Source of the DNA: a virus
Length of the DNA: 64,000 nucleotides
Virus record (IMG/VR): IMGVR_UViG_3300025168_000078
Location: 1-64,000 of that record
Direction: 5' to 3' (one strand)
A program made the translations under genes and the position numbers. Positions 13,572 to 21,995 of this stretch are shown piece after piece. The first letter of the stretch is position 1. The number at the start of each line of letters is the position of its first letter. The notes under the pieces were generated by a model, which saw nothing but the letters and a program-made list of their open reading frames with translations, was not told the origin of the DNA and ran no database searches.

Positions 13572-15896
13572 TTAAATTGTAGAAATATTTTTTTCTTTAT
13601 TTATTGTTATTATGTTGTCTGACCATTCCCTAACTAAGGGATTGTGTGTGATTAAGAATATATTTTCAAAATAATCTTTAACTCTACTAAAGAAAAGCCC
13701 AACCTGGTCTAAATTTTCATTACTTACTTTACCTAAAACCTCATCAAATACTGTTATATTAGGTCTGGGTAAACAAGATACTTTGGTTAGGACGGTTCTA
13801 ATAGCCAATGAAGCTAAGGTTTTTTCAAAACCACTACCAGTAGAAAGAAGTTTTTCTACACCACTGTCATTATCTACCATCCAAAACTCCACCTCATTTT
13901 TATCGTTTACTCTTATTTCTACCATAAAGTTAGTTACATCCGACAAAAGTCTCATTAGTTCAGAATTAAGTTTGGGTACTACACTTTTTACTATTGTTTT
14001 TATTATTCCATTTTTACCAAATACTGTTAAATAAGCTCTGAAAATTTCTTCTACTTCATTTTCTTTTTTAATTTTATCTATTTTATTTTTATCTTCTAGA
14101 ATTATTAACTCACAATTACTTATGTTGTTATTATTTCCCTCTATGGACCTAACTAGATTATCTTTATCGTTGATTGATTTGTCTATGGTGGAGTTTATGG
14201 TTAGTATTTCTTTTTCTAACCTACTGTTGTTTTCTAGTCTTTCTTTATTTTCTTTCCACTTACTTAATTTATTTTTTAGTTTTTCCACCACAAGTTCTTT
14301 TTGTCCAACTTCCAGAGTCAGTCTTTCTTTTTTTAGTATTTCTTTTTCATACTCATCAAATACTATTTTTTTTGTGGTTAGTTCTTCTATTTTATTATTA
14401 AATAATTTTAATTTTTCTTTATCTTGTTTTATGTCATTCTTTAAAAAATTATTTTCTTTTTCTAGTTTTTTTATTTCTTTAGTGTGGTCTACATCTTTAA
14501 TTGTTTGTTTACATAGTGGACAGATTTCAGACTCTTTTAGGTTTTCTAGAGTTTTTTCTAAATTTTTTAAATTTATTTTATCTTTAATGTGTTTAGTATT
14601 TAAGTCGTCCCTCTCTAATGTATCCCCCCTTAGTAATTCTAGGTCTACTTCTACAGGAATTTCTCTATCCCCATAAACTTTTAATTTTAGATTTAAAGTG
14701 TCTAATAATGATTTTTCAGACACTATAGTTTCTTCAATAAGTCTGGGGTTAACATTTTGAATCTCTGTATCAATGTCAGTTATTTTCTGACTCATTAAAG
14801 TATCCCTTAAATTATTATTATTTTTTAATTCTTGGGTGATTATTTTTAACTTATCTTTATTATCAATATTTTTTTCTAGAAGGTTGGTTTTCTCTTCGTT
14901 CTGTCTTTTTATATTCTGTTTTAAATCCTCAACGTTATAAACATTGGAAATTAGCTTCTTGGACCATTCAGAATACATTTTTTTACATTTAACTTCTTTT
15001 TCTTTTAGTATTTCTAGCCCTATAAATCTACTTAGGATATCACCTCTTTCTGTGGGTTTGGAGTCTATTAAGGATTCTAGGTTTCCGGCGGTGGTCAGTA
15101 CTGTTAATAAGAAATCATTCATAGTACCTATAGACTCTTTTATAAATTTTTCGGTTTCTCGTCTTTGCTCTCCAGTAAAATTTTGTAAAGACCCGTCTTT
15201 TTTTCTTTCTAAAAATTCTAGGCTTGTACTAACAGACCAGTCCCCCTTTTTTGTTTTCTTCCTTTTAATTTTTCTAAGTATTATATAATCAGCACCATCT
15301 ATCTCTACCTCACCTTGTACTAACACTTCATTAACTTTTTTAAATCTATTAAATATTTCACTAGCTTTTGTAGTTCTAGTGGTAGAGTTAAAAAATAAGA
15401 ATAGTATAAGGTCTACCGCTAAAACTGTCTTACCACCAAAGTTTGATGGGTTTGAGTCAACTACTGTTATTCCCCCTAGTTTATCAAAATCTATCCTGTT
15501 ATTCTCCCCAAATGATAGAAAATTAGAAAATTTTATATTTTTTATGTATACTCTTTTGTACTTGGTGTCATTTTCCACTTCATCCGCTATTTTTGCGTTT
15601 ACCTTATCATCTAATCTCTTTAATAGGTCAAGGTTTACCATAATATCATTTGCCATAACAAATTGTGACATTAGGTTTCTTTGGTAGGACATGTCCATAA
15701 CATTTTGTTCTAAATCAATGTCTAGTTCTTCACCAGATTTTCTATCTATGGTTCTAGTAAGAACTGTTACGTTTTTAGAATTGTATTTATTTTGGAAGTA
15801 ACTTCTTACTCGTTTAATCCTTTCTTGTGTAAAATTTTCTGGTGCATCGTCCCATGTTACCTTAATAAAGGGATTTTCTAATTTATCTATTTCCAT
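13572..15896 (-). CDS. gp46-like recombination nuclease subunit (Rad50/SbcC type)
   Basis: This 774-residue SMC-like ATPase should pair with the gp47-like nuclease to process DNA ends for recombination-dependent replication. The ATPase domain starts near residue 118 (IKNIKFSNFLSFG). The Walker A is unusual, DSNPSNFGGKTVL (about 147-159), in place of GxNGxGKS. Long coiled coils flank a zinc hook CPLC near residue 460. The signature region (LLSTGSGFEKTLASLAIRTV) and Walker B/D-loop (ITVFDEVLGKV, near 717) close the C-terminal lobe. An N-terminal extension of about 115 residues (VTWDDAPENFTQERIKRVRS) is absent from T4 gp46. In T4 genes 47 and 46 are neighbours; here they are 3.9 kb apart. Confidence 0.9.
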   Translation of the reverse strand: MEIDKLENPFIKVTWDDAPENFTQERIKRVRSYFQNKYNSKNVTVLTRTIDRKSGEELDIDLEQNVMDMSYQRNLMSQFVMANDIMVNLDLLKRLDDKVNAKIADEVENDTKYKRVYIKNIKFSNFLSFGENNRIDFDKLGGITVVDSNPSNFGGKTVLAVDLILFLFFNSTTRTTKASEIFNRFKKVNEVLVQGEVEIDGADYIILRKIKRKKTKKGDWSVSTSLEFLERKKDGSLQNFTGEQRRETEKFIKESIGTMNDFLLTVLTTAGNLESLIDSKPTERGDILSRFIGLEILKEKEVKCKKMYSEWSKKLISNVYNVEDLKQNIKRQNEEKTNLLEKNIDNKDKLKIITQELKNNNNLRDTLMSQKITDIDTEIQNVNPRLIEETIVSEKSLLDTLNLKLKVYGDREIPVEVDLELLRGDTLERDDLNTKHIKDKINLKNLEKTLENLKESEICPLCKQTIKDVDHTKEIKKLEKENNFLKNDIKQDKEKLKLFNNKIEELTTKKIVFDEYEKEILKKERLTLEVGQKELVVEKLKNKLSKWKENKERLENNSRLEKEILTINSTIDKSINDKDNLVRSIEGNNNNISNCELIILEDKNKIDKIKKENEVEEIFRAYLTVFGKNGIIKTIVKSVVPKLNSELMRLLSDVTNFMVEIRVNDKNEVEFWMVDNDSGVEKLLSTGSGFEKTLASLAIRTVLTKVSCLPRPNITVFDEVLGKVSNENLDQVGLFFSRVKDYFENIFLITHNPLVREWSDNIITINKEKNISTI

Positions 15897-15911
15897 ATGT
15901 TAAATATCGTA

Positions 15912-15918
15912 TATTTAT
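15912..15918 (+). promoter_or_regulatory. TATTTAT start-site motif before the M23 peptidase gene
   Basis: On the plus strand GTATATTTATTAATATAAAT lies in the 41-base divergent gap, its core 19 bases before the GTG start at 15938. It reads in the direction of this plus-strand gene. Confidence 0.45.
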
Positions 15919-15937
15919 TAATATAAATCAATATGAA

Positions 15938-16753
15938 GTGAAGATAGTAATTAAAGAAGAACAATATAAGTTTCTAGTTGAGTCTAGTAGATTATGGCCT
16001 ACGGGAGAGATGGATATCGATGTGGAAACCTTACCTAATTCCCCCGTAGTTCCTGGTGGCAACCCATTCACCCGTTTTTTATCTAATACCGTACCTGAAG
16101 TAGTAGAGTGGTTTAGAAAATTGGAGATGGATGAATTAGATAAGGCCTCATTATCTTACCTTAGTCGTACTAATATTAAATTATTTATAAAAGGTTTTAA
16201 TTTATTCCAAAAATATAATTCAAAAGCAAAATATAAGCAAGTATCTGGTGAACCTAATATTACACCATTACCAACCTCTAGTATATATACTGGTAGTGAT
16301 GGTATAATTAATAGTTACTACCAAGCAAAAAGATTCGGGAGAAAACATCATGGTGTCGACCTTAATACACAAGGAGATGTTAACCGTCAACCTATTGTTG
16401 CGACATGTAGTGGTGTTGTAACACAATCAAAGTATGGTGTTGGTGCTTGTGGTGGGATGGTAACTATGATGTGTGATGGTGGTAAATTCGTACAGTATTG
16501 TCATTTAGGTTATGTAATACCGGCACGGGTTATTAGAGGAGTGTCCGTCCCTCAAGGATTCCCATTAGGTATTAGTGGTGGTGAAGGACATGTAGACGGT
16601 GAGGGCAAGGCTGGTAGAAGTAGTGGTGCACACCTACATTATTCGATATTAGATGGTTCTGGTAATTCTCTTAACCCACATAATTTATACCCAAAATTAT
16701 TCCCTGGACCTACAACACCAAAAAGTATGAGTGGTGGGCCTAAGGGTCACTAG
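15938..16753 (+). CDS. M23-family peptidase (LytM-type endopeptidase)
   Basis: The 271-residue product carries the M23 zinc site: H-H-G-V-D (His138 and Asp142 as the HxxxD pair, with His137 adjacent) and H232-L-H234 of the HxH motif, within a beta-rich domain (about 125-255) typical of peptidoglycan endopeptidases. Translation starts at GTG. The nearby ATG at 15933 reads only Met-Lys-stop, and the GTG frame yields VIKEEQYKFLVES, which resembles the start of the 108-residue protein at 8863 and ends in (I/L)-x-E type sites like T4 prohead protease targets. There is no signal peptide. It may be a virion enzyme for entry or an endolysin; its plus-strand position sets it apart. It shares a CTAG with the converging glycosyltransferase stop. 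Confidence 0.85.
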   Translation: MKIVIKEEQYKFLVESSRLWPTGEMDIDVETLPNSPVVPGGNPFTRFLSNTVPEVVEWFRKLEMDELDKASLSYLSRTNIKLFIKGFNLFQKYNSKAKYKQVSGEPNITPLPTSSIYTGSDGIINSYYQAKRFGRKHHGVDLNTQGDVNRQPIVATCSGVVTQSKYGVGACGGMVTMMCDGGKFVQYCHLGYVIPARVIRGVSVPQGFPLGISGGEGHVDGEGKAGRSSGAHLHYSILDGSGNSLNPHNLYPKLFPGPTTPKSMSGGPKGH

Positions 16754-17748
16754 TTAAAGTACTTTTTAAAGTGTTTGTTTTTATATTTTTCTAATTTACT
16801 ATATAGTTTACCATTTTTACTACCTTTTATATCATCCATTAAACTTTTTAATTCTTGTTTAGTTCGTGGCATTAAACTATTCATTATTTCGGTGGGTATT
16901 GTGGTTGTCCCCCAATATGTAAATGTTTGGATATACCCTAGATTTACCCCTATATCTTTATTAATGAGTGTGTATGTGGATTTATTCTTTAAAAACATCA
17001 ATACTCTAACAAAAAACGAATCTATTATACTTTTAGTTTTTACCTTAATATAAGTGGTGTTTTCATCTTTAAATTTGGTGAACTCTTCTATCGTTTTCAT
17101 TTCTAAAAACTTATTTTTAATCTCTCTTAGTCTTTTCTTAGTTATCTCTTTATCATTTTCTAATTGTAGTATCATGGTTGACATGCCATTAAAATGAAGA
17201 TAGTTTAAAGGTGTTTGTTTAATTGTTTTACCTTTTTTAAATATATTAGATGAAAAAATAACGTCCTCAAACCCCCAATAATAAGTTTCATCATAACCGC
17301 CAATCTCATTAAATTTACTCCTCTCCATAACTAACGGAACTTCCTTTAGGTAATCTGTGTGTGATACAACTTTATATGGTTTTGCGTTGGTGTATAATTC
17401 TGGACTAGTAGCGTATACGTGGTCGTTTAACTGGTTGGTGGTTTTTATTACCCAATTATAATCTAACATCTCACAATCGTCATGAAATATAGCAATATAT
17501 TTATATTTTGCGTGTTTCACCCCACAATTAAAGGCTTTGGGTAGGTGGTATGGTTCTGATTTTATTACTTTTATATTGTCAGTTTCATTAATTTTAAATT
17601 TGTTATTTGGGTTATTGTCAACTACTATAATTTCCACGTCCCACCCATTTAATGTTTTAGTGGTGTTTATAATACTTGGGATTGTTCTTTTTTTAACGAA
17701 CTCGTTATTAAATGTGTTTATTATAATACAGGAAATAGTTTTATCCAT
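16750..17748 (-). CDS. Family 2 glycosyltransferase
   Basis: The N-terminal 200 residues have the GT-A fold of GT2 enzymes: SCIIINTFNNEFVKK, EIIVVDNNPNN, a nucleotide-sugar binding stretch HLPKAFNCGVKHAKYKYIAI and the metal-binding FHDDCEM (DxD-like). ETYYWGFEDVIFSS is the usual acceptor-side E-D motif. The last 130 residues are basic and helical. No membrane segment is seen. The start codon abuts the stop of the aminotransferase gene, so the two probably form a unit that adds an amino sugar to a phage or host surface structure; the acceptor is unknown. Confidence 0.85.
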   Translation of the reverse strand: MDKTISCIIINTFNNEFVKKRTIPSIINTTKTLNGWDVEIIVVDNNPNNKFKINETDNIKVIKSEPYHLPKAFNCGVKHAKYKYIAIFHDDCEMLDYNWVIKTTNQLNDHVYATSPELYTNAKPYKVVSHTDYLKEVPLVMERSKFNEIGGYDETYYWGFEDVIFSSNIFKKGKTIKQTPLNYLHFNGMSTMILQLENDKEITKKRLREIKNKFLEMKTIEEFTKFKDENTTYIKVKTKSIIDSFFVRVLMFLKNKSTYTLINKDIGVNLGYIQTFTYWGTTTIPTEIMNSLMPRTKQELKSLMDDIKGSKNGKLYSKLEKYKNKHFKKYFN

Positions 17749-18972
17749 TTACCAACCCTCCTTAATAGATTCTACAATATACTCTCTTTCTTCTTTGGTT
17801 AACCACCACCCAACAGGAATGGAGACCATCTTATTAACTAGTTTGTCAATATTAGGTAAGTTTACTTTATATTGACTAACACATGAGTGTTTATCATTCC
17901 TTTCGTGAATCCTACTTACCATAATTTCTTTTCTTTTCATTAACTCTATAAAACTTTTTTGCCTTTCTACTTTTATTGTGTAAACCCAATGTGAAGAACT
18001 GTTATTACCATTCTCGAATACTTCAACATCTTTTATATTTTTTAATTCTTCAGTGTAGTATGACGCATTTTGTCTATGTTTTTCTATAATAGTCTCTATA
18101 TGGGGTAAATTACTTAAACCTATAGTTGCACAAACATCATTCATATGAAATTTAAACCCCCACTCTTCTATATTATTTTCACACCTAAAATCTTTAGTGT
18201 TTTCTTCTCTATCAATACCATACCACCTTAACAGTTTAGCTCTTTTTAGTGACCTGTTATCTGGTAAAATTAAACACCCACCATCTACTGATGTTAGATG
18301 TTTAATAGCTTGGAAGCTGTACACAACAAAATTATCGTGGTTAGTACTACCTAATTTTCTACCTTTGTAAGTTGACCCAAAAGCATGTGCAGCATCTTCA
18401 ATAACTACCGGTCTAAATCCGTACTTTTCTTTACAAACATCCTTTATTCGTTCAACACTATCTAAATCTATTGGGCTTCCACCCCAATGCACTAACATTA
18501 TAATTTTAGTCTTTGGGGATAGTTTGTGTTCTAAATCTTCTAAGCACATATTACATGTGTCGAGGTTAGCGTCTACCCATTTTATCTCCAAACCATTAGC
18601 TAGAATTGGCCAATTTGTGGCGGTACAAGTTAATGGACACGTTAACACTTCATCACCAGGATTTAATCCAGGCCATTCACTTAATTGTGGTGCGTGTTTA
18701 TATGTATTTTCAATAAGATTATTGGGTTTTTTTAGCATGTGTATCGCTAAATGTAAGGCTGACGTTGCTGAATTTAAAACTACTAGATTTTTGTTCCCAA
18801 AATATATTTTTAATTTATCTTCAAAGTCTTTTACTTTTTTACCTTCCCCCACAAACCCAGACATTAAAACCTCTCCCACATTTTTAGGTGCGGTATTAGA
18901 CATGAAAACTTTAAATAGTGGTATTGGTTTATGTATAGATATTAATTGACTCATGTATAAAGTATAAACCAT
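17749..18972 (-). CDS. DegT/DnrJ/EryC1/StrS-type sugar aminotransferase
   Basis: A PLP-dependent enzyme of the nucleotide-sugar aminotransferase family, which aminates keto-sugar nucleotides using an amino acid donor. Visible features are LVVLNSATSALHLAIHML (cofactor-phosphate region), VVIEDAAHAFGSTYKGRKLG with the Asp that contacts the PLP ring, and SFQAIKHLTSVDGG with the Schiff-base Lys near residue 220. The length fits the family. The start is ambiguous: ATG 18972 gives six extra residues, ATG 18954 gives MSQLISIHKPIP, closer to family N-termini. No sugar-nucleotide synthase or dehydratase is nearby, so the substrate must come from the host. Confidence 0.88.
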   Translation of the reverse strand: MVYTLYMSQLISIHKPIPLFKVFMSNTAPKNVGEVLMSGFVGEGKKVKDFEDKLKIYFGNKNLVVLNSATSALHLAIHMLKKPNNLIENTYKHAPQLSEWPGLNPGDEVLTCPLTCTATNWPILANGLEIKWVDANLDTCNMCLEDLEHKLSPKTKIIMLVHWGGSPIDLDSVERIKDVCKEKYGFRPVVIEDAAHAFGSTYKGRKLGSTNHDNFVVYSFQAIKHLTSVDGGCLILPDNRSLKRAKLLRWYGIDREENTKDFRCENNIEEWGFKFHMNDVCATIGLSNLPHIETIIEKHRQNASYYTEELKNIKDVEVFENGNNSSSHWVYTIKVERQKSFIELMKRKEIMVSRIHERNDKHSCVSQYKVNLPNIDKLVNKMVSIPVGWWLTKEEREYIVESIKEGW

Positions 18973-18998
18973 TATAAAACATAAATCAAATTTTATCT

Positions 18999-19310
18999 TT
19001 AGTCCTTTGGTGGTCTGTTCTCTTCAAACCACTCAATTATTGCGTTTAGTGCCCATACTGACCCTGAAGCTAACATACCATCAAAAAATATATTTGTGTA
19101 TGGTATTGTAATCATTGTTATTGTTGGTGAGTAGAATGCTATAGCAAAGAAAAACCCTACCCATGTAGAGGTACACATCATACACCCCAGTAGGTCACCA
19201 AAAAAAGTAGAATGTCTAGTTATCCAATCTCTCGGTGTGTCGAATATTGACCCAAATACCAAAATTTGAGACATTCCATAAGCTGCTAAAATCCATATAA
19301 TTGTTTCCAT
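18999..19310 (-). CDS. DUF1360-like small membrane protein
   Basis: The 103-residue product has about three hydrophobic segments (residues 4-20, 46-66 and 70-92) and the C-x-x-C-x-x-x-W-V-G pattern (CMMCTSTWVGFFFA) seen in DUF1360 membrane proteins found in phages and Bacillus. Function is unknown. It lies four bases after the coiled-coil gene and 26 bases before the aminotransferase. Confidence 0.7.
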   Translation of the reverse strand: METIIWILAAYGMSQILVFGSIFDTPRDWITRHSTFFGDLLGCMMCTSTWVGFFFAIAFYSPTITMITIPYTNIFFDGMLASGSVWALNAIIEWFEENRPPKD

Positions 19311-19314
19311 AATA

Positions 19315-19761
19315 TTAATCTAAATAGGGGTCTTGTAAGTTAGATGATTTTAAATGAGTTGTTCTTCTATTTACTGTAACATTTTTAAAATGTTCTAGGA
19401 CATCATCTTGTTCTTTTATTTTATTTTTTTGTTTTTTATTTATCACTTCTTGTTCACGTAATTGTTCTTTTAAAATTTTTAACTCTGAAATTAACTGTTC
19501 ATTATCTACTTCCCTAGTTATTATTTTTTCTACTATAACTTCTTTTTCTACTATAACTTCTTTTATTACTTCTTTTATTACTTCCTTTTCTACGGGTACT
19601 TCTTGAATTTGTGATTTTGGTAGGAAGGGTGACACACCGTATTTATCTAAGGTTAGTCCGTCCTTGGTACATTTAACAATAAATTCATCGATTTCTTCAA
19701 TGCCATTCAATTTACAGTATTCTGTAAATTCCTTTTTTAATTTATTATTAATCTCAACCAT
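19315..19761 (-). CDS. Hypothetical coiled-coil protein with VEKEV-I repeats
   Basis: The N-terminal 55 residues form a small helical domain (EFTEYCKLNGIEEIDEFIVK; KDGLTLDKYG). A Val/Glu/Lys/Ile repeat tract follows (residues 55-85, VEKEVIKEVIKEV, then EKEVIVEKII), then a classical coiled coil to about residue 125 and a Thr/Ser-rich end. Similar proteins with this repeat are, as I recall, common in marine phages, function unknown. Its end overlaps gp47 by eight bases. Confidence 0.6.
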   Translation of the reverse strand: MVEINNKLKKEFTEYCKLNGIEEIDEFIVKCTKDGLTLDKYGVSPFLPKSQIQEVPVEKEVIKEVIKEVIVEKEVIVEKIITREVDNEQLISELKILKEQLREQEVINKKQKNKIKEQDDVLEHFKNVTVNRRTTHLKSSNLQDPYLD

Positions 19762-20539
19762 TTATTAAAATCTCTTTTTCATTCTCTAAATCTTCTATAT
19801 CAGTTATTCTAAAGTTAAGATATGGTTGTGTATTATCAAGATTAAAAAACTTATATTTTTCTGTGGTTATGTCGTATACACCGTACCCATGATTTTTAAT
19901 ACTTTCTCCAAAGTTTTGAATTATCATTGAACCTACCATATACGCTTTTTTATTACCTGGAATCTTGAATGTTTGTTTTTTATGAATGTCCCCAGCTAAT
20001 ACAACATCACAACCAGTAAACCTGTCAACACTGTAACCATCAGTAAATACAAACCCAAAATCATTAGAAGCTCCTTCAATGGGTCCATGAAAAAGACCTA
20101 TTTTATATAACGGACTGTCTTGGGGTATGTCAGGACTTACATTGTGGTTTCTTAGTGAGTAAACACACCACAATACATTGTTATCCTCATAGCACCCTTT
20201 TTCTTTATAATAAACTATATTTTCGTTATTTAGACTGTCTATAATTGGTGAGATTGCATCTAGTCTATCCATGTTGTTTTCTAAAAAATCATGATTACCA
20301 ATAAGATATATACATTTACAGATTTTTGCGGTTTCTTTCATAAACCAAGACATTAAACTTATCAATTCTGGTGTCATTTGGTTTTTGGAATGTACGAAAT
20401 CTCCAGTAAAAACTATTCTATCTGGTTTTAAATCTTTCCATTTAGTTAATGCTAAGTCTAGAACTTTTTTATCTCTATTATGTTGTTTGTATAATTTAAG
20501 ATGTAGGTCCGAATAATGTATTATTTTATTTATTTCCAT
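19754..20539 (-). CDS. gp47-like recombination nuclease subunit (Mre11/SbcD type)
   Basis: A calcineurin-like metallophosphoesterase with the full set of metal-binding motifs: HYSDLH (D11, H13), TGDFVHSK (D47), GNHDFLEN (N82, H83, D84), GLFHGP (His near 150) and AGDIHKKQ (His near 175). It should form the nuclease of a complex with the gp46-like ATPase, resecting DNA ends. At 261 residues it is shorter than T4 gp47 (about 340), lacking most of the C-terminal capping part. It overlaps its neighbours by about nine bases on each side, which suggests tight translational coupling. Confidence 0.9.
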   Translation of the reverse strand: MEINKIIHYSDLHLKLYKQHNRDKKVLDLALTKWKDLKPDRIVFTGDFVHSKNQMTPELISLMSWFMKETAKICKCIYLIGNHDFLENNMDRLDAISPIIDSLNNENIVYYKEKGCYEDNNVLWCVYSLRNHNVSPDIPQDSPLYKIGLFHGPIEGASNDFGFVFTDGYSVDRFTGCDVVLAGDIHKKQTFKIPGNKKAYMVGSMIIQNFGESIKNHGYGVYDITTEKYKFFNLDNTQPYLNFRITDIEDLENEKEILING

Positions 20540-21231
20540 AGGTCTTTTATAGATTTTGTGTGTATCCCGAAAAACCTGAATACTAAAAGTAATATTATAT
20601 TAAAACAAGTAAATATTAATATTTCCAGCCAATACCAATGAAACAAGTAGATAATATAAACTAAAAATAACATTCCACATAAAATAGACTGAGCGTTGTA
20701 GTATAACATTATTACCATATCATATAACTTTTTACTGGTCTTATATAACCAGGTTAAACCCGTTAGTGGGTGTGTGTCTGTTTGTGCCCTATATTTAACA
20801 TCTTTAACCAATACCAGTACCATATATAGAATTACAGATATACAAATTAAAGGTAACAATGCGTAATAAATAAAAAATGCTAGTGTTGGTATGTACATTA
20901 TTTTTAAGTCTGTGAATGTGTCGGCCTCATCAGATTTTAGTTCGGGTAATTCTACCCATATATCCTCTTCTTCACCATATATTTTTTTAAGTAGTTCTAC
21001 CCTATGATTCCCATCTAAAATTTCATACCTACCTAATTTATTTCTAGATGGTCTTACTTTTATAAATCCGTATTTTTCTGTGTCGTAACCTTTTTTAATT
21101 ATACTATTCTCCAATCCACCCCAACCATACGGAAGTGCAATTTTTTTAATTCTTTGTATCCAATTGGTGGAGTCAAACCTACCGTCTATTTGGTTTAATT
21201 TTACCTTAACTATATCTCCTAAGTTATTCAT
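20530..21231 (-). CDS. ParB-like N-terminal domain fused to a membrane domain
   Basis: The first 95 residues look like the ParB/Srx nucleotide-binding domain: VKVKLNQIDGR, then a region leading to GFIKVRPSRNKLGRYEILDG and NHRVELLKKIYG, with the family motif D-G-N-H-R near residue 72. The remaining 135 residues carry about four hydrophobic segments (roughly 110-200, for example YYALLPLICISVILYMVLVL and IIYLFHWYWLEILIFTCF). A ParB-like domain tied to the membrane is unusual; it could anchor DNA or sense a nucleotide at the membrane. It overlaps gp47 and the PD-(D/E)XK nuclease gene by a few bases. Confidence 0.7.
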   Translation of the reverse strand: MNNLGDIVKVKLNQIDGRFDSTNWIQRIKKIALPYGWGGLENSIIKKGYDTEKYGFIKVRPSRNKLGRYEILDGNHRVELLKKIYGEEEDIWVELPELKSDEADTFTDLKIMYIPTLAFFIYYALLPLICISVILYMVLVLVKDVKYRAQTDTHPLTGLTWLYKTSKKLYDMVIMLYYNAQSILCGMLFLVYIIYLFHWYWLEILIFTCFNIILLLVFRFFGIHTKSIKDLWK

Positions 21232-21995
21232 TTTTTCATTATTTTTAGTATTTCTTCACTAAAATCATAACATTTTATAATTTTGTACGTGTCATTATTC
21301 TCATTAAACCAAACTATATAGTTATCACCTAACTGTAATTCAGTATTTCGTTCTACTATTAATTTATAAAACGATAGTTGGAGTGAGTATGTATTTAATT
21401 CGCAGACGTCAAGGTGTGATAGTGGTTCTTTAAATTGTTGCCATTTATTTTTATCTTTTATAGCTTTATTGGTTTTCCAATCCCATATTTCTAATTTCTT
21501 AGATTTTTCATTGTAGAATAGTTGGTCAATCATTCCCGTAACACCCCATTCAACATCACCAACCACTACCTCCGCTCTAACAGGTATTAACCTACCAAAT
21601 GATTTGTCATAAAATTCTTTAAACATTACTTGTAGGGTTGTGACAGCTTCCTTACAGGTTAACATATTCTCTACACTACCTAACATTTCGGTTATTTTAT
21701 GTTCTGGGAATGGGAATAATTTATTAGTTAAAAAATTTTCTGCATATTCATGAAAAGCGGAGCCTTTTTCACATGAAAAGTCTGCTTTATATTTCCATTC
21801 TTTTAATATTTCTTCTTTAGTAATTCCTCTTTCATCTGCTTTTTTTTGTGACCAATATTCCTTATCAAAAGGATGTTTATAGTCAGATAAGATTCCTGTT
21901 ACTGATTTTGTTTTAACCCCATCTAAATAATAGATATGTTCTTTATCATGAAACTTAATATTATTAAATTTAGCTAATTCTTTTGTTATCTTCAT
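21228..21995 (-). CDS. PD-(D/E)XK family nuclease (RecB/Cas4-like)
   Basis: The 255-residue product carries the RecB-type nuclease motifs: GSAFHEY (His82), E142 in VRAEVVVG, D157 in GVTGMIDQLF, and LEIWDWKTNK with D172-x-K174, followed by a conserved Q-x-x-x-Y (LQLSFYK). It should cut DNA in a metal-dependent way, with a probable role in recombination or end processing. No Cys cluster for an iron-sulfur site is seen, unlike Cas4. It overlaps the primase gene by four bases. Confidence 0.85.
   Translation of the reverse strand: MKITKELAKFNNIKFHDKEHIYYLDGVKTKSVTGILSDYKHPFDKEYWSQKKADERGITKEEILKEWKYKADFSCEKGSAFHEYAENFLTNKLFPFPEHKITEMLGSVENMLTCKEAVTTLQVMFKEFYDKSFGRLIPVRAEVVVGDVEWGVTGMIDQLFYNEKSKKLEIWDWKTNKAIKDKNKWQQFKEPLSHLDVCELNTYSLQLSFYKLIVERNTELQLGDNYIVWFNENNDTYKIIKCYDFSEEILKIMKK

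Noticed and set aside
14122-14676. Plus-strand frame of 184 codons opposite gp46
   Set aside because: It is the Ser/Phe/Leu-rich antisense of the Lys/Glu-rich coiled coil of gp46, a typical shadow.
16750-16753. Shared CTAG as stop codon of both converging genes
   Set aside because: Real, but CTAG naturally gives TAG on both strands, and compact genomes often end converging genes this way; it is not informative by itself.
19520-19600. Short tandem DNA repeat resembling a CRISPR or satellite array
   Set aside because: The ACTTCTTTTACTATAACTT-type repetition encodes the VEKEV-I coiled-coil repeat in frame and has no spacers.
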